A DNA stretch of 64,000 bases from positions 125,175 to 189,174 of the forward strand of contig JAHWDD010000035.1 in NCBI GenBank assembly GCA_023897205.1, written 5' to 3'. Of the stretch, positions 1 to 11,900 are shown piece after piece (the stretch's first letter is position 1; every line of letters begins with the position of its first letter). The translations under genes were made by a program, and so were the position numbers. This DNA comes from Exophiala sp. HKRS030. Lineage: Eukaryota; Ascomycota; Eurotiomycetes; Chaetothyriales; Herpotrichiellaceae. The notes beneath the pieces are model-generated. The model did not search any database. It was given only the letters and a program-made list of their open reading frames with translations, and was not told where the DNA came from.

Positions 1-120
1 CATAGTCGTTCGTTTCGATATCAAATTCCAGATCCATCTTCACGACATCTCCTGTCCCCATGCTCATATCTCGCCCGCCGACATTTTGCGCCCATGCGCC
101 ATTGACCTAAATATCTCAAC
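1..120. other. 5' flank of palI
   Basis: Short upstream segment of the palI-like gene, pyrimidine-rich with several CT-rich stretches as is common before fungal start codons. I see no coding sequence or RNA gene in it. Confidence 0.4.
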
Positions 121-2548
121 ATGTTACGTCCCGCGACCCCTCTCACCATTCTGCTGTTTATATCTTTCGTCTTCTTACTCTTGTCCGTCCTGTCTACCCC
201 CGTCATAAGAGCCATTCCTATTGCCACCTACGCTGGCGTCGACTTTGGCGTCTTTGGTTATTGTCAACCCAATACTGGATGCAGCGGTATCAGAGTTGGC
301 TACACAACCGGTATAATCATCCCTTTCTTGCGTCGTCTTCGCTTCATTAACACTTCCCTCCAGATGGTCTTTTCGGTTCCGCTGGTGATGGCGACTTCAA
401 CCTGCCCTCCAGTGCTAGGCATTCCCTGTCGGCTCTTTTGATCGTTCACCCCATCGCCGCCTTCTGCAACCTCGTTTGTTTGGCACTGGCCGCCGCCGCA
501 CATCTACACTCTCCCTCCCATTCTGCCAGATATCTTCTCGGCCTACTCATCTTACTACTGCCCACTCTACTAGTAACACTACTAGCCTTCTTGGTCGACA
601 TCCTTCTGTTCGTGCCACATCTACAGTGGGGAGGATGGATTGTCTTAGCATCCACCATTTTGATCACTGCCTCTGGCGTCGTCACATGCGCCATGCGAAG
701 GACACTGGTCTCCAGAAAGGCTCGCAAGAAGAGAATTGCCGAAAATGCAGAGATGAGTGGAGAGAACTTCTATAACCGACAAGCCGCTCAAGACATGAAA
801 ATCGCCGGCCAGTCTTTCAATCCCGAACCTACTGTTCCCATGGTCAATGGAGCCCCCGGCGCCGACAGACTACCCAACTTTGCCACGTTCAATTCCACAA
901 CAAAGCCAGACGACGATCGTCAACCTCTCAGGTCACAAGCCTTGTCCAATGATCCCACCTTGGTCGCCTCATCCTCTCGCGATACGGCTTCGGAAAGATT
1001 TTATGGCCCCCCCTCTAGGTCCGGTAGCAGACCACCCCAGGATGGCCCTAGGGACCAATACGGAAATCCCATCCCCCCTGGACCCACTCCCGCTCTCGGT
1101 CCCAGCCCTATCCAAGGACGACGATCGGGTGAAGAACGCACACCGCAAAGCCCTTATCGCGATGGCAGTATTCCTCCACCAGGCGCACGTGGTTACGGCC
1201 CACGAGGACGAGGTGGCTATCCATCTCGTGGTGGCTACCAAGCGCGTGGCGGTGGTCCAGGGTCTCGAGGACCACCTAACCCCCAAGGCTATGCAAGCCG
1301 GGGAGGCTTTAACCCTGAAATGAGAGGTGGCTATGGCGGCCGTGGAAGAGGTGGCTTCGGTCCTGGAATGGCCACAGGTGCTTTGGCAGGAGGTGCGGCA
1401 GGTGCTATGCTTGCCAGTGGACAAGGTCGCCCACCTCCAGGCTACCTCCCTCACGGTGGACCCCCACCGGCAGGTTATGGTAGCCCGCAAGAGTATCCTG
1501 ATCGAGACAATCCGATGGGAGTCGGACTTCCCCTTGATCAATCACAATCATTTCCCGAAGACAGGCGTTACGATGCTGCCAGTCCTTCAATATATACACA
1601 GGGCCCCGAAGAACAATCAGGCCCGTACGGAGCTCGAGCTCAGTCACCAGGACGGGAAAGAATGTCCCCCTATGGCAGCCGAGTACAGTCTCCCGCTGGA
1701 ACCGCCCGTGGAGTCTCTCCTCCACCAGCAATGCCTGCCTTGCCCAATTCACAACCAGTCGAACTCAATGGCATTTCAGAAAGAGCACTGTCACCACAAC
1801 GATCCTTGAGACAAGAGCAGTAAGTAAGAAGGCCCCCTAATTGAAGCCAACACCTAATCCAAGGTAGATATATCCCACCTCGAGCGAATTGGAACGGCCC
1901 AGGCTCACCCACTCGCTATGGCCCTCCTCCTGTGGAAATGCCGTCCAGCACAAGTCATGTTGCTGGGTATGGTGGTGACCCCCGAGACGACCACGCGTCA
2001 ACTCAGGCGGCAGCGACGTGTATTATGAAGACGTAGACCCGCGCTTTGCTCCAGAACAACCGCCAATTCCCATCCCCGTGAACAGACAAGACCAGACACG
2101 AGTGCCTGCTTTACTGACACCTGGTCAACAAACCCACCATGCCACGGACCCCGTGCATCTTCCCCCGACGAATTCTTACGAAGATCTGCCTGGAGCTAGG
2201 TCGCCTGCAGAAAGTGAGACCAGCAATTTCACCAGCGTGAGTCAACGAGGCGTTAATCCGAACTGGCGACCAGGTAACGGAGGAGAGTTCAGCTCATTAG
2301 GCCCTATGAGAAGGCCGCCAGGTGCCAGAGAACAACAACAAATGCGACAGGATGTTCTGCTGCAAGGAAATCCCGATTTTTCATTACCCGGCATGGGACC
2401 TCCAGGTCGAAGGTCTAGAGGTGGGGGAGGAAGAGGAGGCGGTTATGCAGTACCTGGAGGAAATAGAATGCCTCCTACAAATGCCGTGTTAGGTGTAGAT
2501 GGACGGTATCCCATAGGCGGCGGTCCACCTGGACCTCGAGAGATTTAA
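121..2548 (+). CDS. palI: pH-response regulator PalI/Rim9 family membrane protein
   Basis: PalI/Rim9 proteins belong to the SUR7/PalI family and assist the PalH ambient-pH sensor at the plasma membrane, upstream of PacC. Exon 1 is 121-310 and exon 2 364-1819, joined across a 53-nt GT-AG intron (311-363); a second intron is 1820-1867 (donor GTAAGT). The spliced N-terminus has one hydrophobic segment (about residues 6-30), an external loop with a GVDFGVFGYC motif, then three further membrane segments. The long tail is rich in Gly, Arg, Pro and Ser with RGG-like repeats and ends PPGPREI. In exon 3 the frame changes near 1979-2006, before the YYEDVDPRF motif. Either the five-C run at 1979-1983 is one base short, or 1954-2006 is a 53-nt intron (GTCATG...CTCAG), which also restores frame. 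Length is about 757-775 residues. Family call is firm; the 3' gene model is not. Confidence 0.88.
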
Positions 2549-3986
2549 AAGGGTCAAAAATGCAGGCAAGTTAAAACGGTTGTGCACATCAAGGGACATA
2601 AGGAATGATTGTTATGTGAATGAAAGCTCTGTATATATAACAGCGCATATCATATTTTCTCTGGTACAGTACATGCCATGGTACAGAGATTTAGGCATGA
2701 TTTGTTTGACCAAAAACCGTCGCGCTAAATACCAAATGTGAGATGCCTTGAACTTATTGAAAAGATGGGGGAATAGACATGGAGAAGATCCTCCTGAGCA
2801 AAGCAGTATCTGGGAAAATACGAATTTGAACCCGTTGTCCGACTAACGGTTACAATCTCGCTGTACGATACTGAACGACCCGGGGTCAGACACGAGTTCG
2901 CGATAAATAAACGTTTGAAACTCGACAGACGTAAATAACACCCATTAGCAAATGGACTCTAGTCCGTTCATACACAAGCGCCCAAGTCTCCAATGGCTCC
3001 TCCAGACTGTGAGACTAGCGGACTCCAACATCGAATTCAAGATACTGTTTTTAACCATCGGAAATACCCAGCTGGCAAATATGGACCTGACTTGGAGGCT
3101 GACAACGAACCCAAATTTGAATTCCAGGAATGATACAACTATATACCCCATACACCTCGACGCAGTATACTAGGTAATGCATGGAGTATATACTAACCAC
3201 GAACGAATCGAACCATGTCCACACGGCTCTTGGACTATGCTAGACTGCGGAGTACTCTGTAGTGTCTGTACAATGCGTCCATGTCTGCCTCTACCTCTGC
3301 CTAACAATGGCTATGCCGCGTTAGGAGTGAACTCGGATTCGAATGCACTGATTCGATATCCTGTCACGAGTCAGGACCCTGGCTTGCATCAGGGTGTGTG
3401 TCGGGTTGTCGCCTGACAGTGCTCCATTTACCTAGTGCCTACCTGCCTACCTGCCGACCTACCTACCTACCTACCTACCTTAATGCCTATCTTGATTAGC
3501 TTATCCAAGTTATAGACTTGTAGTTGGAGTCTTTTCGGCTAAAGTGAGTAGTGGGTAGGAGGGATTTGGAGGTGGAATAAAGTTGATTATATAGACAACC
3601 ACAGTACCATCCTGGTCAGCTAACCCAGCATTTAGGACTCAGTTTTTGCTCTGTAGCTAACTAATGATACGAATTATTCTGAAGATTTCCCGATGAGGGC
3701 TGTCCTGTGGTCTCGACTCTATGAAGAATTCGTTAGTGCGATGTCATACCACCAGGCTACAGACTACAGGCTACCGAAGTCACCGCCGTCTCCAATAACG
3801 AAGAGAGTCTCCAGGCCGACTGAAGAAGTACTATTGTGCCCCATTCTCAACAACGCGCAAGCAGAGATAGCTGGTCTAGGGCGAATATCAGCGTGCAGAT
3901 CGATTCTGAATCGCTTGGGTTGGGTCTTCGGCGTTGACGTTACTGTAGAAAGCGCCGAATCTAGTCTATTTAATATTAATAATTAA
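2549..3986. other. Convergent intergenic region with ACCT repeat
   Basis: Space between the 3' ends of palI (+) and the LMBR1-type gene (-). It holds a degenerate ACCT tandem repeat at about 3428-3480. Small open frames here (2952-3173, 3177-3416, 3693-3986) show no recognisable protein features. No gene supported. Confidence 0.5.
3428..3482. repeat. Imperfect (CCTA)n microsatellite
   Basis: Tetranucleotide repeat of CCTA/CCTG units, perfect over the last five or so units before 3480. Lies between two convergent genes. Confidence 0.85.
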
Positions 3987-6146
3987 CTATATTACAATTC
4001 TCCCATTATCACTACTCCTCCCTGTCTCATTATTAGACCCGAAAAAGCCTAGAAAGTTACCCGTTGTTCGACCTCCGTTTGAACTTGACTCTTCGTCACC
4101 GCCCATCCACCGCGGTCGTTTGAATCCCGAGGATTTTGTGGGACTTGCACTTGACTCGGTATTTGGCTGCATCCAGCGAGGCGTATCAATGGTGTCGAGT
4201 GTGTTCTTCACCCGACGTCCGAACAAAGTGAAAAAGTTTTCTTCCTCTGGTTCGGGATCAATTGGTGGGGGACGGGGTCTAGAAACCCCTGTTGATGGCT
4301 CTGACCTCGTGCCAGGCGTTGTCGATACGCCTCCTTTACGTGAAGATGGAGGTACCCATCTCGTAGGTTGAGCCCCGGGACGTGAGGTATCCAGACTAAC
4401 CCGTGGCGATGCGCGTAATCCTATTGTAGCCGAACGGTTCCCTTGTAGATCACGAGCGATAAGATCTCTTCCTTCGCGCCAACCACCAGTACCAAATCCT
4501 GAAGGGTTTTCCTCCTCATCCTCATCTTCTAGTATACCAAAACCCAAGACATTCTTGATCTTGCCGTAGAGGTTGAAAAGCGTAGCGCACACCGGAAGGA
4601 GGATGAAGATTGGGAAAAGATAATCGAACCACGTTCCCAGTGGAGTGAGATTGATAAGGCGGCCTAGAAAATTATAAAATGTTGTGTTCTGGTGGATATC
4701 CTTGGGGAGGAAGGTCAAGAAGTTGTAAGCCAGTGGAACTGTCAGTTTGGCGATCTGACCGGCATACCAACATGCGGATTCGGGGTAGGTATTCCGCTTC
4801 ACCAACGCGCGTTGGTTCCATGTGGGTACATCGTTAACGCTACTAAGAGCGCAAATGCACATATATGAGATCCATGCAGAAGCGAGGAGTTGACCACCAA
4901 AGCCAATTTGATAATTTTTGTCACTCGGGTGGTGAATGACGGTGAGGCTGACAGCGGAGAGTTGTGGGGCTGGGAATTTTATTATTTCGGACCAGATGAT
5001 TGCCACAGAAGCGAGCGAAAGAACTGTGCCAAGGGCCATTCGCAGATAAGGGATAACATGGACATGCAGGTGGTAGCGCAAAAAAGGTGTCAAGATAGAA
5101 AAGCGCCTGGTGGACTGAGAGGAAGAGCCGAAAACTAGCTTTTTAGAGGCTTTGGAGTCGAGAATGGCCTGGAGTTCAGTGGCCGTGTGAACAATATGAT
5201 CCCACTCACGAACGTACCTCACGCGGCGGTATCTTGCTCGGGTCAGGCGTCTAGTAAGATCAGCGAGATAGCGTTCGGTGATGACGGCGGGGACAGTAGC
5301 TCCAGTTTCTGTGCCTATGGGGTTGGATAATAGACGAGTTTCTGAAGAGGTGGTGAGATCTTCGAGCTCGTCTATCCACTCTGCAAAATCTCGAGCGGAG
5401 CCTGTCTTGCGCTGTTTCAGCAGACGAACTTGAGCTTCGAGATCGTCCAAGGCGGCGACGGCATCTTCCAATTTCTCGTGGACACGCGGTGCGTGGCCCT
5501 GAATACGTTGTAGACGGCCGCTGATATCTGCATTTCGGAACATCCTCCTCGGCAATGCCACTAGACCATGACCCATGAGGTAGATGGCAAGAATTAAGCC
5601 CCAAACATAGGCTAGAGCCATGACAAGAGCCTTGATTGCGGTGAAGTCAAAGCCGTAAGAAAATATCATGTAGATCAAGCCAACAACGGCGCAAGTCAAG
5701 ACAATGAGCTGGTACCTTCCATTTGCCCGCAACGAGTAGATCATACGGGCTTTTGGATCGCGGTAGCCTGCGTCCAGATATTCACCAAGGAATGGGAGAA
5801 TGAACCAGGTGAGGACGAAGGTAAGCCAATAGACAATTCTCCATGCAACAAGCACAGCCCTTTCCGGTAGCCAGATGCCCTTTCCGCCATGGTTGGTGAT
5901 CCTGGCACTGGAGGCTAGATCTATGGGGACGAAAATGAGGGCGGTAGTGGGAAGTACCAAAGAGAAGAAGATTGGGAGCAGGAGGAAGGCGGGAGTCGAG
6001 CGGAGCGGGAGATAGTGTCGCAAAAGGAGGAGGACAGCGGTTGAGATGGTCAGGAGAGCGAGGACGGTGAAGGTGATGGAGCCCGCAGACGGGGACAAGG
6101 TCGTGGAGGTTGTGGAGTTGTCCATCTTGGATAGGTTATCAAACAT
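3987..6146 (-). CDS. LMBR1 domain-containing multi-pass membrane protein
   Basis: A 719-residue intronless reading frame. The N-terminal half has about five hydrophobic segments (roughly residues 22-40, 52-74, 98-118, 149-169 and 180-199). A charged, probably coiled-coil cytoplasmic section follows (about 220-345), then four more hydrophobic segments (about 360-530), and a Ser/Pro/Gly-rich polar tail. This is the layout of the LMBR1/LIMR family, whose fungal members are conserved but of unknown function; animal relatives act as endocytic or lysosomal membrane proteins. Two in-frame starts lie close together (6146 and 6125); the second begins MDNSTTSTT and could be the real one. It is transcribed away from MED15 and shares an approximately 1.9 kb divergent promoter region with it. 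Confidence 0.85.
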   Translation of the reverse strand: MFDNLSKMDNSTTSTTLSPSAGSITFTVLALLTISTAVLLLLRHYLPLRSTPAFLLLPIFFSLVLPTTALIFVPIDLASSARITNHGGKGIWLPERAVLVAWRIVYWLTFVLTWFILPFLGEYLDAGYRDPKARMIYSLRANGRYQLIVLTCAVVGLIYMIFSYGFDFTAIKALVMALAYVWGLILAIYLMGHGLVALPRRMFRNADISGRLQRIQGHAPRVHEKLEDAVAALDDLEAQVRLLKQRKTGSARDFAEWIDELEDLTTSSETRLLSNPIGTETGATVPAVITERYLADLTRRLTRARYRRVRYVREWDHIVHTATELQAILDSKASKKLVFGSSSQSTRRFSILTPFLRYHLHVHVIPYLRMALGTVLSLASVAIIWSEIIKFPAPQLSAVSLTVIHHPSDKNYQIGFGGQLLASAWISYMCICALSSVNDVPTWNQRALVKRNTYPESACWYAGQIAKLTVPLAYNFLTFLPKDIHQNTTFYNFLGRLINLTPLGTWFDYLFPIFILLPVCATLFNLYGKIKNVLGFGILEDEDEEENPSGFGTGGWREGRDLIARDLQGNRSATIGLRASPRVSLDTSRPGAQPTRWVPPSSRKGGVSTTPGTRSEPSTGVSRPRPPPIDPEPEEENFFTLFGRRVKNTLDTIDTPRWMQPNTESSASPTKSSGFKRPRWMGGDEESSSNGGRTTGNFLGFFGSNNETGRSSDNGRIVI

Positions 6147-8073
6147 GGCGTCGAAGAGAGAGGGGTTTCGTGATCATGGTTGATCGCATGAAGACCGTTC
6201 GTGGATCTGGGCAGCGCAGGGGTTCGGTGAGGATGATTATGTGATGGATGTGTTGATGACGGCGAGCGGGTGGGGTTGTGATTGGGATGGGATTCAGAGT
6301 GAGAAATCCCAAAGTGAGGACTTTGAATGAGCGAATATAGATGGGGGATGGATGAGGGAGCAGCGACGAGAGTGGCTCGAACACAGGTCGTGGACTAAGG
6401 TAGTTAGAGATATGAAGTTACCTAAGTTGGCTAAGCAGAAGTCCAGCGTGACTGCCACAATTGTACGCAGTAGGGCCATGGTCGACCACGCAGGGCTCAC
6501 GAGGAAGGCGTTAGTGGAAAAGACTGGCAACGGGAAGGCGCGGGAAGATGCGCGGTGACGTCGGACTTTAGGGATTACTCGACCAACCGACCCCGTGACT
6601 TGGGGCATCACTCAGAAGTCACGGGTTCGGGATGGGGGATGGAGGATCTCTGGAGGAAGAGAGTTCCACGAGAGTCCTACCTACTCCGTAGCATGTAGGT
6701 AGCTGCGACCTGAAGTGTCTCAGAGAACAGAACTCGAGTTCGAGTTCGTAGCCTGAGACCTCATGAGTCGTGTGGGCTGTGTATCGCCCTTGTTTGGCTT
6801 AGCAGTACGGAGTAGGGAGTCCTAAATAGGAGTTGACAGTCGAAGCATGCCATCCATGGTTGAATCCTAAAGCTGAGTGACTTGATCGGCGATTGGTAGA
6901 GATGTTTGAAGAAGCCAGGCAAATGGCATACTTCGCCTTCGTTCCCAACTTCCCCTTCAGCCAGTGAAGCTTGTCTGTCATGACTCCTCTCTATGTTGGT
7001 TGGTTCTCCATAAGCCATTTGGCCTGATGGGCAAAGAAGGCACGCGCCTGCCCAGCCTTGAGAAGTTTCCCAGCTAGGTGCCCAGGACCTTGAGGAAGGA
7101 CCGACCAAGGCCCAAACACCTACCGCACCTGAACCAAAGTATCAGGCGACTAGTTGACCTACTAACTTGACTAGTCAGTTAAACTGCCTCGTACTTTCTC
7201 ATTAGTGGACCCTGGACAGCTACGAGCTAACTTCACTTAGGGGGTGCCCAACCCTCCCAACTAGCCAGCTAAGCAGACCACGCCTGATCTAGCAGACGTA
7301 GCAGACGCTCTTAGTTAGACTGTGCCCTGGGACCGCAGTTTGGTGAACTTAGTTGGCAGAGAGGCTGCACAGGCTGCACAGGCTGCACAGGCACACAGGG
7401 CACCTCTCCACCAGGCCGACCACTCGACCACTCACCTACACGCTTCCACCGCCATCACCAACTTTACTTGGGTTTACTTGGGTAACCACCATCATCACCA
7501 CCACCAGCACCATCACCAATACCAACCAACCGACGACCACCCTTCCATCCTCCTTACCGTCTCACCTTCTCACGTCTTTGTCAAGTCATCATCTCTTCAT
7601 TCTTGACTTCTTGACTTCTCCATGCACCCTTTCGGCCTCATCTCGTGGTCCAACCTATACTCTTGTACCGCTATCTACGCCCACTGAATCTCGTCTTCGA
7701 TCGTTATCCGCCAACCCCCAACACCGAACACCCTGAGCGCCAGCACATGGACTGCCGCCTCAATCTCTACACTTTTCACACCTTTCGAACCAACACCAAG
7801 CCTCCCTTGACACATCCTCGACTTCTTGTGCTACCTTTCAACTGAAATACCCCCATTTGACCCCCCACAACCCACATCGTGCAACTTGAGTTCGACCGCT
7901 GCCACCTTTACTGGTCTCGCGGCTGGCAGCCTTACAACTCGACGCCTGTACCTCTTGCCATTGTCTCCTCCTCAACACTCCTCCTACTCCTCTCCTGCCT
8001 ACTCGGATGCGCTAGACTCTCTGCCTCTTTATGACTTAGGGCCACTGCTCCCAAATCCCTCGCTCTCGCCATT
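6147..8073. other. Divergent promoter region and MED15 leader
   Basis: Non-coding space between the LMBR1-type gene (-) and MED15 (+). The right 750 bases are CT/CA-rich and probably form the MED15 promoter and untranslated leader. They contain three tandem GGCTGCACA units at about 7363-7392 and a CAC/CAT-rich stretch at about 7486-7530. Several open frames occur but are low-complexity or lack any protein signature. Confidence 0.5.
7363..7398. repeat. Tandem 9-bp repeat (GGCTGCACA x3)
   Basis: Three direct copies of GGCTGCACA followed by a partial fourth (GGCACACA), in the presumed promoter or leader of MED15. Confidence 0.7.
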
Positions 8074-8907
8074 ATGAATCCACAACAGTTCCAAAACATG
8101 GCAGGCATGGGTCGAGGCATGCCCAACAACATGCAACAGATGGCTATGAATGCCCAGATGGGAGGCCAGATGGGTTCAAACATGGCTCTCAATATGGGAA
8201 ATATGAGCAACATGGGCAACATGGCGAATATGGGAAACATGGGAAACATGGGGAACATGGGCAATATGGGAAACATGGCAATGCAAAACCAGATGTCTGC
8301 ACAAATGTCTGGTCAAATCGCCAACAATATGGGTCAGGTCAGAGGCCTTCCTCCGCAAGTCGCCGGCCAGATGACACTCAGTCACCCTAATGTCCAGCAG
8401 CACATCTTCGATATGCTCAGCTCCCAAGGCAGTTTTACTGGCTGGCAGGCTGCAGTGAGTGTTCGTGAAAGAGCTTCTCAGATCAAACTCCTGGTCGATT
8501 CTCTCCGTCTGGTTAGGCCACCGGTTGAACTGCCCCGTGCCATCGAAGTCGCCCTCCAGTTTGAACGCAAGTGTTTCGCTCAATCAACCTCAAGGGACGA
8601 TTACATTCGAGCATGTAGTGAAAAGCTGGGTCGAATCAGAGATCAAAGATTACAACAGATGAATCAAGCAAACCCCGCCGCTATTCAAGCCATGGGCATG
8701 CAGGGCATGCAGGTTCCTCCCGGTTTCAATCCCCAACTGCAAAATATGGCCCAGATGAATCCTAACATGGCTCTACCCGCCCATTTACAGCAACAGTTGC
8801 AAGGTTCTCCTATATTTGGTCAACAGCAGCAAGCCCAGCAACAACAAGCTCAGCAACAGCAACAACAACAGCAACAAGCTCAGCAGCAGCAGCAGACACA
8901 ACAAGCT

Positions 8908-8960
<53 letters not shown>

Positions 8961-11900
8961 ACAGCAGCAACAACAACAGCAGCAGCAGCAACAAAGAGCG
9001 AATCAACAAATGCTCAACCAAAATCAAAACGCCGGTGGGCAGAGTAACATGCTGCAAGCAAACAATAACCAACAGAAGAGCAACCACTTGCCCGAGCTTA
9101 CCAACGATGACAATAAGGCCATTAATCTCCGAGCTGCAGAATTGGCCAAGAATACCCCAAAGAAGAGATGCGAAACATTGTCGAGAAAATGAATCCTCAG
9201 TTGCGTCAGAATTTGGCTCAGAAAGCTGTCGATCCCATCATCTATTACTTCCGTATGCTGGCCACAAAGGAATTCCGTAGGCGAAAGCAACTGGAAGGCG
9301 GCGGAGGTAGCCCGGGGAACAATGCTGGAGGCAATAACAATGCAATGCTGGGCCAACCTGCAAACCAGCAAGGCCAGGGAAATCCTCTCATGGGTGACGT
9401 GGGCCGTTTTCATGGTCTACAAGGCGAGGGTCTAAGGGCCCAAGAAGGAGGCGAGTTGGTCGTCCCTGCCAGCAATGGCCAAGCAGTAAATCCCGAGCAG
9501 CTGCGTATTCAGCAGCAGATGATGAACCAGAGGATGGGTCAGCAAAATCAAAACACCCTCAACCCTGCCTTTATTGCTCAACAGCAGCGCTTACAGCACG
9601 CACAAGCAACGAAACTGCAAGTCCAGATGCAGGCCCAGAGCCAACAGCAAGCACAGGCTTTGCAGGCCAGAGCGCAATCGATGGCTACCGGTCAACAGAA
9701 TCAAACCCAACGACCTCCCCAGTCCAATACTCCGCTTCCCGCCATCAACCGTCCCGTTGGACCTAATGTCTCTGGGACGAGCCCTCAGCCAGGCACTCAA
9801 CCTTTGTCGCGGCCACCTTCCGGCAATCCAATGATGAATCAGCAGCTGCAGATGCCAGGGGCAATGATACAAGGACAACAACCCCAGATGAGCCTGCAAG
9901 ATGCCCAAAAGCGAGAACAAGCATTAGCGAACTTTCCCCCAGCTGTCCAAGCCGTCTTACGGCAGAAGCCTCAGAACGAGTGGCGCAACATTCTTGCTCA
10001 ATTCCAGCGCCAAGGCAATTCCATGCAGAGAAGCGCATCTCAACAGCCCCAAGGCATGCAGCTCCAGCAGTCTCAACCTGTTACGCAGCTACATAACGGT
10101 GCCTTCCTAGGTGGTGCCAATATCGAGCCTGTAAGCATGCAACAGTCTCTCTCAGCTGGAGCCGTGGCTGGCCAAGATCAATCCGGCATACCTGGAAATC
10201 AGGCTCAGATGCAACCGAACCAGGAAATGCTACGCCAACGGCAGCTACAATTTCAGCAGCAGCAACAGCAAGGTCAGAACATCCCAGGACAACCGCAACA
10301 AACCCGACCTGGTCCGCTCAACACCCCGCAGATGAAGATTATGGATCAACAGCCAGTGCCGCTTGCTGTCTTGAGTAGTGTTCGTCAGCATACCCGATTA
10401 CCAGATGTCAAGAATTGGTTCCAACTGAAGCAGTGGCTAATCCAAAATCCAATACCAAATCTTCCTGTGCCACAACTGCTGAATATCCAGGCCACTCACT
10501 TTGCACATTTGATGAAGACTAGGGGCCAGAACATGCCACAACAGAACCCTGCAGGCGCTGGACAGATGCCTGGACAGCAACAACAGCAAGCCCCACAGCC
10601 GCAAGTTCCGCAACAGAACTTCCAGCAACCAATGCAGACTCTAATTCCACCCCGGCCCCTGGAGGTCTACCTGCGCAGCAGCCCCGGATTCCCACTGCAC
10701 ACGACCTTCAAAGGCTGCGAGAGTCCAATGCCAAGCTAGCCAATGCGACAGACGAGCAGATCCGCATGTTACTCCTACAACGCCAGAAGCAGCACATGCA
10801 GCAGCAAGCGGCGCAGCAGCAGCAAGCAGCAGCTCAGGGTAATCAACAGATGCCGATTATGCCACCACAAATGTTGCCACAACAGCCGTCGCAGCAGCAG
10901 CAGAATATGGCTCAACAAGGCTTACCAGGCCGTCAGACCTCAAGCCAAGGCCCTCGTCCAGGTCAACAGCAAGCTGAGAATAAAGTCAAACGACCCAACG
11001 AGGATGAGATGATGGATATGGCGAGTCAAAATAAGCCCTCGCAGCCCCAGACCGATGGAAGCAGACCCCCGCAGGCTCTGACGAAGGAACAATTCGCTGC
11101 ACTAGACCCGCAGAAGAAACAAGCATATATGAATTGGCAGCGTCAGCAAGCGTTTGCTCGCAAAATAACCGAACTCACAAAGGAAGTTCAGTCTAGCATG
11201 TCCAAACAACGACAACATACCAATATGGATGCCGCAAGTCGTCAGCGCATCAAGTCCCTTCTCACCTCAGATAACGTCAAGAATATGCTCGGTCGGTTCG
11301 ATGCCTTCTTGGTTGCATTCTATCGCATGGAACAGAATGAAGCTGCCATCAAGCAATTGATCATGCAAAAGATTCAACTTTTCTCACAGTTTAAGCCTCA
11401 GGCCCTACAAAACAAAAGCTTTGAGCTCGTAGATCATTTCAGTATTACTGCAGACAATGCAGAAGCTATCATCGCCAATGTAACGCAAAAGTTCCACCAA
11501 ACAGCTGCTCAAATACCTCAGCAAAACAAGCAGCAGCAGGCACAGCAACGCCCAGCTCCAGCTCAGCTAACGCCGAAAAACCTCAGTCTGCTGGAAGCCC
11601 AGGAACAAGAACGCAAGAAGTCTATGAGCAAGATCAATCAAGCTCCTCCAGCTCCAACGACATCACAGCCGCCTTTCGAACTCGGAGGAAAACCTGGCCA
11701 AGGTACTCCCAAGTACGCAAATGCTGGTTTGCGGCAAGAAGATCTCAAACTGCCTACGGACCCCAAACGACGCAAGAAGAACAATCAGCAGGCGCCTGCC
11801 ACACCCGTTACTGCCTCTGCAGGAATCACGCCAACTGCGACCACTTCTCCTGTTGTCAAACAAAAAGCTCCAGAGTCGTTCAAGTGTCCTGTGATGGGCT

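Noticed and set aside
1967..2006. 40-nt intron (GTATGG...CTCAG) in palI
   Set aside because: Splicing it leads to a stop within a few codons; the 53-nt alternative or a missing base fits better.
3177..3416. 79-codon plus-strand frame in the palI/LMBR1 spacer
   Set aside because: No protein features; ends at a simple repeat.
7486..7530. CAC/CAT repeat read as a His-rich protein
   Set aside because: Lies in the MED15 leader; low-complexity only, no coding support.
8785..9087. Minus-strand polyleucine frame
   Set aside because: Complement of the CAG/CAA tract in MED15.
9150..10655. Programmed frameshifting in MED15
   Set aside because: No slippery heptamer or conserved stimulator seen, and the same one-base loss at G/C runs recurs in unrelated genes.
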